Shown: positions 45,071-54,739 of the stretch, piece after piece
Position numbering within the stretch: position 1 is the first letter of the stretch
Layout of the letters: the number at the start of each line of letters is the position of its first letter
Source of the DNA: Litchfieldella anticariensis FP35 = DSM 16096
GTDB taxonomy: Bacteria; Pseudomonadota; Gammaproteobacteria; Pseudomonadales; Halomonadaceae
Direction: 5' to 3'
DNA length: 64,000 nucleotides
Assembly: GCF_000409775.1 (NCBI RefSeq)
Contig: NZ_KE332393.1
Span: forward strand, 66,171-130,170
The notes under the pieces: model-generated
The model's database searches: none
What the model was told of the DNA's origin: nothing
The model's input: the letters and a program-made list of their open reading frames with translations, nothing else
Position numbers and translations under genes: made by a program

Positions 45071-46645
45071 ATGTCCGATGCCCAAAGCACCGCCCCCCGT
45101 CCGGTGGCGTTGATCATTCTCGATGGCTACGGCCATAACGAAGACACCGAGTCCAACGCCATTGCCGCCGCCCGTACGCCGGTGATGGACCGCCTGAAAC
45201 GCGAATATCCCAGCGATCTGATCCATACCGACGGCAAGTATGTCGGCTTGCCTGATGGCCAGATGGGCAACTCGGAGGTCGGACACATGAACCTGGGGGC
45301 CGGTCGCATCGTCTACCAGGACTTCACTCGCATCACTAAAGCGATCGAGGATGGCGAGCTTGCCTCCAACGAGGTGCTGACGGCACCTATCGACGCCGCC
45401 GTGGCCGCGAACAAGGCCGTGCACCTACTGGGACTGCTGTCACCCGGCGGCGTGCACAGCCATGAGGACCACATTCTGGCCATGGCTGAGCTGGCGGCCC
45501 AGCGAGGGGCCAAGCGTATCTATGTGCATGGCTTTCTCGACGGTCGCGACACCGCGCCCAAGAGCGCCCGAGCGTCGATTGAGCGCACCGATGCCAAGCT
45601 CGCCGAACTGGTCGGTGAAGGCAACGGCTTCGTCGCCTCGCTGATCGGCCGTTACTACGCTATGGACCGCGACAATCGCTGGGACCGCGTGGAGAAGGCC
45701 TATCGCCTGGTCACCCAGGGTGAGGGCGAACACGTGGCTGGCACTGCCGTGGCAGGACTCGCCGCCGCCTACGAGCGTGACGAAACTGACGAGTTCGTTG
45801 CCGCCACCAGCGTGCGTCCCGATGGCCAACCGGTGACCATGGAGGATGGCGACGCTGCCATTTTCATGAACTTCCGTGCCGACCGTGCCCGCGAGCTGAC
45901 CCGCGCTTTCGCCGAGAACGATTTCTCTGGCTTCGCGCGCCAGGCGCGCCCACGGCTGGCTGCCGATGGCCTGGTGATGCTGACTCAGTACGCCGCCGAC
46001 ATCCCGACCCCCGCCGCGTTTCCGCCGGAAGACCTGCACAATACGATCGGCGAAGTCATGGAAAAGCGTGGCAAGACCCAGCTACGCATCGCCGAAACCG
46101 AGAAATACGCCCACGTGACCTTTTTCTTCTCAGGCGGTCGCGAAGCGGAGTTCAAAGGCGAGACCCGCGAACTGATCCCCTCGCCAAAGGAGGTCAGGAC
46201 CTACGACGAGAAGCCCGAGATGAGCGCCGTCGAGGTCACCGACAAGTTGGTGGCGGCGATCGATTCCGGTAAGTACGACTTGATCGTGTGCAACTACGCC
46301 AATGGCGATATGGTCGGCCACACCGGTAAGTTCGACGCAGCCGTCAAGGCCATCGAAGCTGTCGATGAATGCGTGGGGCGAGTGGTGGAAGCCATCGAAC
46401 GCGCTGGTGGCGAATGCCTGATCACCGCTGACCACGGCAACGCCGAGCAGATGGTCAACCCCGAGACCGGTGCCCCCCAGACAGCCCATACGACCTGTGA
46501 AGTGCCGCTGATCTATGTCAGTAAACGGGCGGCCACGTTGCGCGACGATGGACGCCTGTGCGATATCGCGCCGACCCTGCTGACCATGATGGGCGAAGCG
46601 GTGCCGCAGGAAATGACCGGCCAGGTGCTGATCGACTTCCAGTGA
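45071..46645 (+). CDS. gpmI: 2,3-bisphosphoglycerate-independent phosphoglycerate mutase
   Basis: 524 residues from the ATG at 45071 ([11 protein letters not shown]), with GAGG upstream; the longer frame has no family support. Interconverts 3- and 2-phosphoglycerate using two manganese ions. Seen: [18 protein letters not shown] at about 15-32, the nucleophilic serine in [15 protein letters not shown] (about residue 66), [27 protein letters not shown] and the late [11 protein letters not shown]. Also supplies the 2-phosphoglycerate node used by the glycerate route. Confidence 0.95.
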   Translation: MSDAQSTAPRPVALIILDGYGHNEDTESNAIAAARTPVMDRLKREYPSDLIHTDGKYVGLPDGQMGNSEVGHMNLGAGRIVYQDFTRITKAIEDGELASNEVLTAPIDAAVAANKAVHLLGLLSPGGVHSHEDHILAMAELAAQRGAKRIYVHGFLDGRDTAPKSARASIERTDAKLAELVGEGNGFVASLIGRYYAMDRDNRWDRVEKAYRLVTQGEGEHVAGTAVAGLAAAYERDETDEFVAATSVRPDGQPVTMEDGDAAIFMNFRADRARELTRAFAENDFSGFARQARPRLAADGLVMLTQYAADIPTPAAFPPEDLHNTIGEVMEKRGKTQLRIAETEKYAHVTFFFSGGREAEFKGETRELIPSPKEVRTYDEKPEMSAVEVTDKLVAAIDSGKYDLIVCNYANGDMVGHTGKFDAAVKAIEAVDECVGRVVEAIERAGGECLITADHGNAEQMVNPETGAPQTAHTTCEVPLIYVSKRAATLRDDGRLCDIAPTLLTMMGEAVPQEMTGQVLIDFQ

Positions 46646-46684
46646 GCCCTGAGACGACAGTGAGCAAGTGTCTGGAGCAACCTC

Positions 46685-47824
46685 TTGAGTAAGCGGCTGT
46701 GGCTAGGAATCGCGCTGTGTCTGCTGATGACGGCACCGCCTCTGGCAGCCCAGCCCAACGAGCGGGAAGCGCGTGCGCGCCTCGATACCATTGGTAGCGA
46801 AATCGAGGCGCTGTCGAAACGCCTGGACGTGACTCGTGGTGCTCGCGACGATGCTCAAGAGGCACTGCGTGAGGTGGAGACCTCGCTGGCTGCCACACAC
46901 CGTCGACTGGACGAGCTACACGCCGAACGGCGTCAGCTCGACGATGAAGTCTATCGGTTGGAACAGGCTCGCCGGTCACTCGAGGAGGAGCGCCGAGACC
47001 AGGTCGAGGCGCTCGAAGGCCAACTCGAGGCCCTTTATCGCCTGGGCCTGACCCCACAGCTCAAGTTATTGCTCAATCAGGACGATCCGGCACGTCTGGA
47101 TCGCCTACAAACCTACCTCAACCACCTCTCGCGAGCACGTAATGCGCGCCTGGACGAGCTGGCTCGGCTCGACGAACGCTTGGCTGTCAATCGTGCGGCC
47201 TTGGACCAGCACGCCTCACGCTTGGATGCCCTGGCCGAAGAACTGCAGCGCCGCAGCAGCGAGTTGGCTGAACAGATGGCTGAACGTCAACGCCTGGTCG
47301 CTGATCTCGAGTCCCGTTACGCCAGCGAGCAAGCGCGTTTGGAAGATCTCAACCAGGACCGCGCCCATGCCGAGCGGATCCTGCGCCAGATACAAGAGGA
47401 ATTGGCTCGTCTCGAGCGTCCGCCACCCTCTACCGCCATCGAGCGTACCCAAGGCGATCTACCCTGGCCGGTACAGGGACCAGTGAGCTCGACTTTTGGT
47501 CGCGGCGAGGGTGTCAACCGCAATGGTATGGTAATCAATGCCGCCGAAGGCAGTCCGGTCAAAGCCGTGCACGCCGGTCGCGTGGTGTTCGCCGACTGGA
47601 TGCGCGGCTTCGGCAACCTGCTGATCATCGACCACGGTGACGGCATCATGACGCTGCATGCTCACTTGCAGCACTTCATCGTGAGTGTCGGCGCTGCCGT
47701 GGAAAAAGGAGAAACGATTGCCGTGGTGGGCGCCAGTGGGGGACGTGACACCCCGGCACTCTACTTCGAGGTTCGGCGTAACGGCGACCCCATCGACCCC
47801 CAACGCTGGATCGTAAGCCGCTGA
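46685..47824 (+). CDS. envC: Murein hydrolase activator EnvC (degenerate LytM)
   Basis: 379 residues. Starts with TTG at 46685, with GGAG about 8 bases upstream. Signal peptide to about residue 22 (cleavage after PPLAA), a long coiled coil (about 25-255) and a C-terminal LytM domain (about 270-375). The zinc ligands of active LytM enzymes are replaced (NGMVIN instead of HxGxDx, ALYFEVR instead of a His-containing motif), as in EnvC, which activates amidases AmiA/B at the septum rather than cutting itself. Lies between gpmI and the S41 protease, the E. coli gpmM-envC order. Confidence 0.92.
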   Translation: MSKRLWLGIALCLLMTAPPLAAQPNEREARARLDTIGSEIEALSKRLDVTRGARDDAQEALREVETSLAATHRRLDELHAERRQLDDEVYRLEQARRSLEEERRDQVEALEGQLEALYRLGLTPQLKLLLNQDDPARLDRLQTYLNHLSRARNARLDELARLDERLAVNRAALDQHASRLDALAEELQRRSSELAEQMAERQRLVADLESRYASEQARLEDLNQDRAHAERILRQIQEELARLERPPPSTAIERTQGDLPWPVQGPVSSTFGRGEGVNRNGMVINAAEGSPVKAVHAGRVVFADWMRGFGNLLIIDHGDGIMTLHAHLQHFIVSVGAAVEKGETIAVVGASGGRDTPALYFEVRRNGDPIDPQRWIVSR

Positions 47825-47920
47825 TCCATGATGACCGCGATTCAGCAAGCTATGGATTATCGACTGTCCCAACGGCTATGCTGAATCTTCCGTATCCGTG
47901 CTTTTCCGACCGGAGTCCGC

Positions 47921-49201
47921 ATGTCCGTCACCCCTATCAAGTATTTCCTGGCCCGGCTGCTGCCGGTGGCGCTGCTGGCCTTACCCGTCCAGGCCCAGAC
48001 CCCACCGCCCGACGATGAGCTGCCGGTAGAAGATGTCCAGACCTTCGTCGAGGTGTTCGAGCGCATCAAGCGCGCCTACGTCGAGGAAGTCGACGACAGT
48101 ACGCTACTGCGCAACGCCATGCGCGGCATGCTGGGCGAGCTCGATCCACATTCGGCTTATCTCGGCCGCGAGGAGTTCGAGAGCCTGAAAGAGTCCACCG
48201 AGGGCCAGTTCGGCGGCATCGGCATCGAAGTCGGCATGGAAGATGGTCAGCTCACGGTGATTTCACCCATCGACGACACGCCCGCACAGCGTGCTGGCCT
48301 GCAATCACGGGATGTCATTCTGCGTGTCGATGGCAAATCCACCGACCGCCTATCGCTCCAGGAGGCGGTCACACTGATGCGCGGTGAGCCCGGCACTGAG
48401 GTGGAAATCACCATCCTGCGCAGCGGTGAACAAGCGCCGCGCACGGTCACCTTGACGCGCGAGATCATTCGCACGGAAAGCGTCAGAAGCGAACTGCTCG
48501 AACCACGCTACGGCTATCTTCGCGTCAGTCAGTTTCAAAGTCGCACCGGCGAACAGGTGCGCAGCGCCATTGCCAGCCTGGAAAGCGAGGCACCGCTCGA
48601 AGGCTTGGTTCTCGACCTGCGCAACAATCCCGGCGGCGTGCTGCAGTCAGCCGTGGCAGTGGCCGATGTCTTCCTCGACAGTGGCCTGATCGTATATACC
48701 GAAGGGCGTCTCCCCGACAGCGATATGAGTTTCTCCGCCAGTGCCGATACTCCCGCTTCGGACGTTCCGATGGTGGTGTTGATCAACGGTGGAAGCGCCT
48801 CAGCGGCTGAGATCGTCGCCGGCGCTCTGCAGGATCAACGGCGCGCCGTGGTGATGGGCACCGACAGCTTCGGCAAGGGATCGGTACAACAGGTCATGCC
48901 TCTGGGCAATGGCGATGGGCTCAAGCTGACCACGGCGCTTTACTACACGCCCAACGGTCGCTCGATCCAGGCGCAAGGTATTGAACCCGACGTGGAAGTG
49001 GTACGTGGACGCCTGGAAGTCGCCGAGAGCAGCGAGCAATTGCGGGAAGCCGATCTGGAAGGTCACCTGCAAGGCAACGGCGAGAAACGCATGCAACAAG
49101 AAGGCTCCGAGCGTCTGCGTGAGGATTACCAGCTTGGTGAGGCGTTGAACCTGCTCAAGGCATTGAATGTCCTGGGGCAGAGGAATGCTGCCAACGGATG
49201 A
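47921..49201 (+). CDS. ctpA: Periplasmic carboxy-terminal processing protease, S41 family
   Basis: 426 residues. Signal peptide to about residue 26, a PDZ domain at about 95-165 (GIGIEVGMEDGQLTVISPID) and an S41 protease core with LVLDLRNNPGGVLQSAV, nucleophilic Ser in NGGSASAAEIVAGA (about residue 292) and general base Lys in DSFGKGSVQ (about 318). Trims periplasmic cell-wall enzymes or lipoproteins. Follows envC, a common arrangement; the C-terminal tail of about 60 residues is charged. Confidence 0.93.
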   Translation: MSVTPIKYFLARLLPVALLALPVQAQTPPPDDELPVEDVQTFVEVFERIKRAYVEEVDDSTLLRNAMRGMLGELDPHSAYLGREEFESLKESTEGQFGGIGIEVGMEDGQLTVISPIDDTPAQRAGLQSRDVILRVDGKSTDRLSLQEAVTLMRGEPGTEVEITILRSGEQAPRTVTLTREIIRTESVRSELLEPRYGYLRVSQFQSRTGEQVRSAIASLESEAPLEGLVLDLRNNPGGVLQSAVAVADVFLDSGLIVYTEGRLPDSDMSFSASADTPASDVPMVVLINGGSASAAEIVAGALQDQRRAVVMGTDSFGKGSVQQVMPLGNGDGLKLTTALYYTPNGRSIQAQGIEPDVEVVRGRLEVAESSEQLREADLEGHLQGNGEKRMQQEGSERLREDYQLGEALNLLKALNVLGQRNAANG

Positions 49202-49250
49202 CCTGCGGGATGTCGCCCGACGCCAGTGCGTCGGGCGATGGCAAGACAGC

Positions 49251-50468
49251 TTAGCGACAGGAAGCGGGCAGTCGCCCTCGCTCTCCAATGGCCTGTCGTA
49301 TCAATACTCTTTTGAGTGGTGTCAGACGATCGACCCCAGACAATCCCAGATTGCGCGCCAACTGCCACGCTGGATGGCGAGCACCGAATAGCAAGCGGAA
49401 TCCATCCATCAACGCCAGCATAGTGGCGTTATCGCCACGTCGGCGCCGTGCATAGCGCGAAAGAACGCGCACATCCCCTTGGCGACCACCACGCAAGCGA
49501 GCACTCACCAACTCTTCAGCCAGCACTGCTGCATCCATCAGCCCCAAGTTGACCCCTTGACCGGCCAATGGATGAATACTGTGGGCCGCATCACCGATCA
49601 GTGCTAACCCAGGTGCCACATAATTCGTCGCGTGACGCTGGGCCAGAGGAAAGCCAACCGCCTTGTCGATGACCTCGACGCTCCCCAAGCGTCGCTCGAA
49701 AGCATGCTCGAGTTCGACTCCCAAGGCTTCGCGTGTCAAACCGGTCAGGCGCTCGGTTTCAGCGGGAGAGGTCGACCATACGATCGAGCAATAGCGATCT
49801 TCGCCATCCACTGTCAGTGGCAGAAAGGCCAGCGGCCCAGTGGGCAGAAAGACCTGGCGAGCCACGCCAGCATGAGAATGCGTCACTCGAACGGTAGTCA
49901 CCACTGCGCAGTGTCCGGTATCGCGTGGCTCGGCCTCGATACTGGCCAGCTCACGCACTCGGGAGTTGGCGCCATCGGCCGCCACCACCAATGGTGCGGT
50001 AAAGGTGCGACCATCGGCGAGCGTCAGTCGTTGACTATCACTATTGCCTTGCAGCTCGGCAACACGCGCACCGAATACCTGCTCCACTGAAGGAAGGTCA
50101 GCCAGCCTGGTTTCCAGCGCCGCCAGGATGACATCATTTTCGACAATATGCCCAAGCGTCGGTACCCCCGCCTGCTCGGCAGCGAAACGGATTTCTCCAC
50201 TTCCCTGGCTATCCCACACTTGCATGCCGACATAGGGCGTTACGCGCATGGCTGCCATGTTCGACCAAACCCCCAGGTGCTCGAACAGACGGCGCGAAAC
50301 CTCCGTCACGGCACTGACACGCAAAGCCGGATGTCCGCGGCCGGTGTCCTGGTCCACGGCGTGAGGTCTGGCATCCAGCACGTGCACTGCCACGCCGGCC
50401 TCTCCCAACAAGGCGGCCAATGTCGCTCCTACCATGCCACCGCCCACGACGATCACCTCGGCCTGCAT
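49251..50468 (-). CDS. ubiI: FAD-dependent ubiquinone hydroxylase, UbiI/VisC-like
   Basis: 405 residues. Class A flavin monooxygenase of the UbiH/UbiF/UbiI group: N-terminal VIVVGGGMVGATLAALLGEAG at 5-25, the DG motif VVAADGANSRVR at about 160-171 and GDAAHSIHPLAGQGVNLGLMD at about 289-309. Probably hydroxylates the C5 position in ubiquinone synthesis by location after ubiH, though UbiF activity cannot be excluded. An ATTACGTAAT palindrome lies in the gap upstream. Confidence 0.9.
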   Translation of the reverse strand: MQAEVIVVGGGMVGATLAALLGEAGVAVHVLDARPHAVDQDTGRGHPALRVSAVTEVSRRLFEHLGVWSNMAAMRVTPYVGMQVWDSQGSGEIRFAAEQAGVPTLGHIVENDVILAALETRLADLPSVEQVFGARVAELQGNSDSQRLTLADGRTFTAPLVVAADGANSRVRELASIEAEPRDTGHCAVVTTVRVTHSHAGVARQVFLPTGPLAFLPLTVDGEDRYCSIVWSTSPAETERLTGLTREALGVELEHAFERRLGSVEVIDKAVGFPLAQRHATNYVAPGLALIGDAAHSIHPLAGQGVNLGLMDAAVLAEELVSARLRGGRQGDVRVLSRYARRRRGDNATMLALMDGFRLLFGARHPAWQLARNLGLSGVDRLTPLKRVLIRQAIGERGRLPASCR

Positions 50469-50616
50469 GCCGCCTCCTTTCGACTGTCCCGTTGCTGCTG
50501 CTTTGTCGTTTGCTGCATTGTCGCACGCCGAACGCTCTTACGCCTTCGCTCCGCTAAATCGACGAATCGACATCATCGGGTACGAGTCCAGATATCTCAT
50601 AACCATCGCGCCACAC

Positions 50617-50626
50617 ATTACGTAAT
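50617..50626. promoter_or_regulatory. ATTACGTAAT palindrome upstream of ubiI
   Basis: Perfect 10-base palindrome in the 233-base gap between ubiH and ubiI. The same half site ATTACGTA occurs as an inverted pair upstream of ubiH (51970-51988), suggesting a shared regulator for the two hydroxylase genes. The rest of the gap shows no recognised gene. Confidence 0.4.
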
Positions 50627-50701
50627 CACTGAAAGCCTTTGCCGGGCTGTGGTCGATTTGCCAGGCAAAAGGTCTCCTGAAGAGCTCGGTGTAAAAGTCG
50701 C

Positions 50702-51907
50702 CTAGCGTTCGAGGCCCATGGCGCGCCTGGCCAATGTTCTGCGCAATGGCCCGATCAAATTCAACCCCACCAATCCTGCGGCTCGGGCATGTGACAGTAA
50801 TCGATGGTCAATGCCGAACAGTCGGATCAGGCCGTCGCTGAAGCGAATCACGTTGTGGCGATCAGCCTCGCGGCGGCGCTCGAAGTCTCCAAGCGTGACC
50901 ATACTGCCGGGAGGGTGTCCGTGTACCAGTCCCGCTTCCAGGGCCGCCACCAGATCCATCACGCCCCGTAGCGCCAGGTTGAACCCTTGGCCTGCCACGG
51001 GATGCAAGGCATGAGCAGCATTCCCCAATACCGCCAATCCCGGACGCGTCGTCTCTTCGGCAGTTACCAACGACAAGGGATAGGCGTGGCGCGCCCCGAC
51101 TCGCCGGAAGCGCCCTGCTCGGTCCCCAAAGGCTTGCTGCAACTCGCGTAGAAAATCACCATCGCCGAGCGCTAGCCGTGGCTGCTCGTCACCGATGCGA
51201 TGGGTCCAGATCAGCGCCATACGATTGCCGGTCAACGGCAGCAAGGCAATCGGCCCCTCATCGGTGAAGCGTTCGTAAGCCATTCCATGGTGGGGGCGAC
51301 TGACTTCCAGGTTGGCGATCAGAGCGACCTGAGCATAAGGGGTTTCGCGGCTGGCAATCCCCAAGCGCTCCTTGAGCCCCGAACGGCCTCCATCGGCCAG
51401 CACCGTCAACCCGGCCTCCAGCAGACTGTCATCGGAAAGCCGAAGGCGATATCCGCCAGGCACAGCGGTGATATCCTCCACCTTGGCGGGACAGTGCCAG
51501 CGCAAGGGTAGGGCAGCGAGCCGTTCGTGCAGTACATGCCCCATCCAGGCATTGGGGATCACGTAGCCCAAGGCCTCCGTATGCAGCTCGGCGGCGGAGA
51601 GTCGAGTGACGCCAAGCCGCCCACGTTCGCTGACATGGATGCGATGGATAGGCTCTGCCTCCTGGGCCATCGACCCCCATACATCCAAGCGTTCGAAGTG
51701 TTGCCGTGAGCCTTGGGCGATGGCGCTGGCCCGGGCATCGAAGCTGGGTTGGTAACCATCTGAGTCAGGATTCGTCAGCAATGGCGCGGCCTCGATCACC
51801 GCCACTTCGAGGCCACGGCGCGCGATCGTTGGCGCCAAAGCGGCACCCAGACTGGCCCCCACGAGCCCACCACCGATGATGGCAATATCCACCCGTCGTG
51901 ACTGCAT
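50702..51907 (-). CDS. ubiH: 2-octaprenyl-6-methoxyphenol hydroxylase
   Basis: 401 residues, flavin monooxygenase of ubiquinone synthesis. N-terminal VDIAIIGGGLVGASLGAALAP at 6-26, DG motif LTVLADGGRSGLKERLG at about 163-179 and GNAAHALHPVAGQGFNLALRG at about 293-313. Conserved position after pepP identifies it as UbiH rather than another family member. Its 106-base upstream gap contains a 19-base ATTACGTA inverted repeat. Confidence 0.93.
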   Translation of the reverse strand: MQSRRVDIAIIGGGLVGASLGAALAPTIARRGLEVAVIEAAPLLTNPDSDGYQPSFDARASAIAQGSRQHFERLDVWGSMAQEAEPIHRIHVSERGRLGVTRLSAAELHTEALGYVIPNAWMGHVLHERLAALPLRWHCPAKVEDITAVPGGYRLRLSDDSLLEAGLTVLADGGRSGLKERLGIASRETPYAQVALIANLEVSRPHHGMAYERFTDEGPIALLPLTGNRMALIWTHRIGDEQPRLALGDGDFLRELQQAFGDRAGRFRRVGARHAYPLSLVTAEETTRPGLAVLGNAAHALHPVAGQGFNLALRGVMDLVAALEAGLVHGHPPGSMVTLGDFERRREADRHNVIRFSDGLIRLFGIDHRLLSHARAAGLVGLNLIGPLRRTLARRAMGLER

Positions 51908-51969
51908 TGATTTCCATCCTTGCTATCGGTGGCCTTCGGTTCGAGGCCTTCGATATTACCATGCCTGAA

Positions 51970-51988
51970 ATTACGTATTTTACGTAAT
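51970..51988. promoter_or_regulatory. ATTACGTA inverted repeat upstream of ubiH
   Basis: ATTACGTA (51970-51977), TTT, then TACGTAAT (51981-51988), a perfect inverted repeat between pepP and ubiH. It shares its half site with the palindrome upstream of ubiI. Candidate regulator site; binder unknown. Confidence 0.45.
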
Positions 51989-52013
51989 GACGGTTCGTTC
52001 GCTTCTCGGGTGA

Positions 52014-53351
52014 TCAATTCTTGCGCATCAAGGCCTCGATATCCTCAACGCTCTTGGGTACTCCTTGCGACAGTACCTCATGCCCCCCAACGGTAACGGC
52101 AACATCGTCCTCGATACGGATACCGATCCCACGTAACGCCTCGGGAATATCATCCTCGTCAGGAATGTACAGCCCAGGCTCCACGGTCAACACCATACCG
52201 GGAGCCAAGCGCCGAGGTTCGCCACCGTGGCGATAGCTCCCAACGTCGTGTACGTCCAGCCCCAGCCAGTGAGAGGTGGAGTGCAGATAAAAGCGTCGAT
52301 AGCTCTCTTCCGAGATACAGTTCTCCACATCCCCCTCCAGCAAACCCAGTTCGATAAGCCCGTGAGTCAGGTCGCGTACCACGCCATCATGGAGCTCGGC
52401 CAACGTGGCACCGGGAGTGACAGCCGCGATGGCGCGTTCCTGGGCGGCCAGCACGACTTCGTATACCGCTCGCTGGGTGGCGCTGAAACGACCATTGATG
52501 GGGAAGGTGCGGGTAATGTCACCGGCATAGAGGTCGAACTCGGCACCAGCATCGATCAATACCAGTTCGCCATCTCGCAGCAGGTCGCGATTTTCGATGT
52601 AGTGCAGCACGCAGGCATTGGCGCCACTACCAACGATACTGGCATAGGCGGGCCCACTGGCTCCGTGCCACAGGAATTCATGCTCCAACTCAGCTTGCAG
52701 GTGATACTCGTGCAGCATCGGGCGCACGGCCTGCATGGCACGGCAGTGAGCACGCGCCGAGATCTCGCCAGCATGACGCATCAAGGTCAGTTCGGCCTCG
52801 CTCTTGATCAGACGCTGTTCATGAATGAAAGCACAGACATCGACGAAGCGGGTGGGGGCCATGGCACCGCGTCGCTGCTTGCCCATCAGCTCACTGCGCA
52901 CTTGTTGGGCCAATGCCATAGCCGCCTCATCATCGAGAGGCAGATACAGCGACTGCCGACCATCCAGCAATCCGCTCAATCGCTCGTCTCGCTGGGCATT
53001 CTCGAATGCCTCGTCGATGTCATATTCTTTCATGGCACCGGCTGCCCCTAGACGAATCCCGGTCCAGGCTTCGAGGGCCGGGTCTTTGCCCTGGCAGAAC
53101 AGTACCGATTCACCGCCTTCGCGCCCCGGCAACAACAGCAGTAGGGCGTCCGGCTCAGGAAAACCGGTCAGGTAGTGGAAATCGCTGTTCTGGCGGAAAG
53201 GGTGGTCGCTATCGCGACTGCGCGTCACCAGCGATGCGGATGGCAGCAATACAGCACTGTCAGGGGGCAGGGCAGCCATCAATGCCTGGCGTCGCGCACG
53301 GTACTCGTCCAGCGCGATTGGTTCAGGACGTGGCAGGATGTCACGGGACAT
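52014..53351 (-). CDS. pepP: Xaa-Pro aminopeptidase (aminopeptidase P)
   Basis: 445 residues, close to E. coli PepP. Removes N-terminal residues preceding proline. The N-terminal creatinase-like domain is followed by the pita-bread catalytic domain with metal ligands visible: LIDAGAEFDLYAGDITRTFP (two Asp, about 260-280), HSTSHWLGLDVHDVG (His about 355-369), TVEPGLYIPD and IRIEDDVAV (two Glu). Starts 9 bases after ygfB ends, the standard ygfB-pepP-ubiH order. Confidence 0.95.
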   Translation of the reverse strand: MSRDILPRPEPIALDEYRARRQALMAALPPDSAVLLPSASLVTRSRDSDHPFRQNSDFHYLTGFPEPDALLLLLPGREGGESVLFCQGKDPALEAWTGIRLGAAGAMKEYDIDEAFENAQRDERLSGLLDGRQSLYLPLDDEAAMALAQQVRSELMGKQRRGAMAPTRFVDVCAFIHEQRLIKSEAELTLMRHAGEISARAHCRAMQAVRPMLHEYHLQAELEHEFLWHGASGPAYASIVGSGANACVLHYIENRDLLRDGELVLIDAGAEFDLYAGDITRTFPINGRFSATQRAVYEVVLAAQERAIAAVTPGATLAELHDGVVRDLTHGLIELGLLEGDVENCISEESYRRFYLHSTSHWLGLDVHDVGSYRHGGEPRRLAPGMVLTVEPGLYIPDEDDIPEALRGIGIRIEDDVAVTVGGHEVLSQGVPKSVEDIEALMRKN

Positions 53352-53360
53352 CGGGACTCC

Positions 53361-53927
53361 TTACTCCGGTGGTTGTTCGACCTGGGGTTGGCCAGGGTGT
53401 TGTTCGGTGTAGAGCAGCATGGCAGCCATCCGCACGTGTTCCGTCAGGGCAAACAGATCATTCTCGTTGTCACTGCTATCGTCGAGTTCAACATCGATCG
53501 CCGCCAAGGCTTCGAGATCCTCCACGGCTTCACGTAGATTGGACGACCAAGCCTGACGGATGTCCGCATCGACTTCCGCCAACACTTCGAGAAACCCCAG
53601 GGTCCACTCTTGCAACCCCCGCGCACGCTCGGTCAGTGAAAACAACTCGTCGGGCAGCAGTGGCTCGTAATTCAGTTCGGCTGCTCCCAAAGCCTCCAAG
53701 TTTTGACGGCGCCAGCCGAGCAGAGCTTCGGCGCTGGCTGGATCCCGGGGTTGTTCGACACCCAATGCGGCGCAGACCTCCTCCAGCCAAGCCTCGGCAC
53801 CGATATCCCTCAATGCCAACTCGGCGGTGAGACGGCCGTCGAGAAAAGCCGGAGATTGCAGGCTGCCATGCACCAGAAAGACATCGGCGATAGTGGAAAA
53901 ATCAAGACGCTCGTTGATCAAAGACAT
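53361..53927 (-). CDS. ygfB: UPF0149 family protein YgfB
   Basis: 188 residues from the ATG at 53927 (MSLINERLDF), preceded by GGAAAG; the longer frame upstream is unsupported. All-helical acidic protein of the YgfB/YecA type: EVCAALGVEQPRD near 60, a central WTLGFLEVLAEVDADIR at about 107-123 and a C-terminal LFALTEHVRMAAMLLYTEQ. Linked to gene regulation in Pseudomonas; exact role unsettled. First gene of the ubi operon and divergent from zapA. Confidence 0.9.
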   Translation of the reverse strand: MSLINERLDFSTIADVFLVHGSLQSPAFLDGRLTAELALRDIGAEAWLEEVCAALGVEQPRDPASAEALLGWRRQNLEALGAAELNYEPLLPDELFSLTERARGLQEWTLGFLEVLAEVDADIRQAWSSNLREAVEDLEALAAIDVELDDSSDNENDLFALTEHVRMAAMLLYTEQHPGQPQVEQPPE

Positions 53928-54184
53928 GCAGCTTTCCATGGATTCGATGGATGTACCCGACGCCCGGTAATGGACGCTCATCTTGCGCAGCTTCCACCCC
54001 TGCTCTGGGCATGGCGGACATCGAGTGCGTTGACCGCTCGTGAACGGCCCTCGTATAGTGAATCGATACCCCGACATTCTAGGCGTTGGGAGAAGCGTCG
54101 GCGAGCATCGCCCGCTCGTGCAGCGCTTCGCTCAACGCCAGGGGTCATGCAAAGGAAAGCCTCATGGCCCGCCAGGAGCCCGTC

Positions 54185-54490
54185 ATGACCGACGACTCAC
54201 GACCGACGACTACCGAAATCACGTTATTGGGGCGTAGTTATGTCATCGCCTGCCCCCCGGACGAACAGGAACAGCTCAACCGAGCCGCTCGTTATCTCGA
54301 TCGCGCCATGCATGGTATCCACGCTCGCGGCAAGGTGCTAGGAGCCGAAAAGATTGCCATCATGGCGGCGCTCAATATCACCCATGAGCTGCTGCAGGTT
54401 CTGGAAGAACGCAAGGAAAGCGAAGCCACCTTGGCGCGCTTGAACGAGCGCCTCGAGAGAGCCTTGGGCAACGATGCTTCGTCACGCTGA
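54185..54490 (+). CDS. zapA: Cell division protein ZapA
   Basis: 101 residues from the ATG at 54185, preceded by AGGAG at 6-base spacing; an ATG seven codons earlier is an alternative. ZapA crosslinks FtsZ filaments at midcell. Family features: EITLLGRSYVIACPPDEQEQL at about 11-31, then two helices with the C-terminal coiled coil (VLEERKESEATLARLNERLE). Followed by 6S RNA and ygfA, the conserved gammaproteobacterial order. Confidence 0.92.
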   Translation: MTDDSRPTTTEITLLGRSYVIACPPDEQEQLNRAARYLDRAMHGIHARGKVLGAEKIAIMAALNITHELLQVLEERKESEATLARLNERLERALGNDASSR

Positions 54491-54501
54491 CAATCGGCGC
54501 T

Positions 54502-54529
54502 TTGGCCAGCCGGCCCGCTCTGTTACGAT
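54502..54529 (+). promoter_or_regulatory. Probable sigma-70 promoter of 6S RNA
   Basis: TTGGCC (54502-54507), 16 bases, then TACGAT (54524-54529); initiation about 7 bases later would match the 5' end of 6S RNA. Confidence 0.5.
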
Positions 54530-54535
54530 ACCCCT

Positions 54536-54718
54536 GTTCCCTGGAGTGTGCGCCAGTCGTTATCGTCCCTCGAGCCTATGCGCAGTACCCAGGGGGCCAA
54601 ATGCTAGACAGACCCGTGTGCATGTCCGTGCGACGGAAAGCCTGACGGTCTGTCTGCGGCCACCCACCTTGAACCAATGGGTTCAAGGGCCAGAACGACA
54701 GCGGCACTCTGGGGAACT
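54536..54718 (+). ncRNA. ssrS: 6S RNA
   Basis: Small RNA that binds sigma-70 RNA polymerase by mimicking an open promoter. The 3' part contains the highly conserved CACCTTGAACCAATGGGTTC stretch and CAGCGGCACTCTGGGGAA, nearly as in E. coli 6S. The 5' end TTCCCTGGAGTGTGC pairs with the 3' GCACTCTGGGGAA to form the closing stem, and CCAGTCG...CCCTCGAGCC corresponds to the conserved left strand. About 183 nt, between zapA and ygfA as in most gammaproteobacteria. Ends are estimated to within a few bases. Confidence 0.9.
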
Positions 54719-54739
54719 CTTCACCTACCGCGACGGACC

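Noticed and set aside
47837-47890. GATTCAGCA and TGCTGAATC complementary segments between envC and ctpA
   Set aside because: Loop is over 30 bases and there is no T run; too weak to call a terminator.
52461-52475. GTATAC core inside pepP
   Set aside because: Lies in coding sequence without the palindrome flanks.
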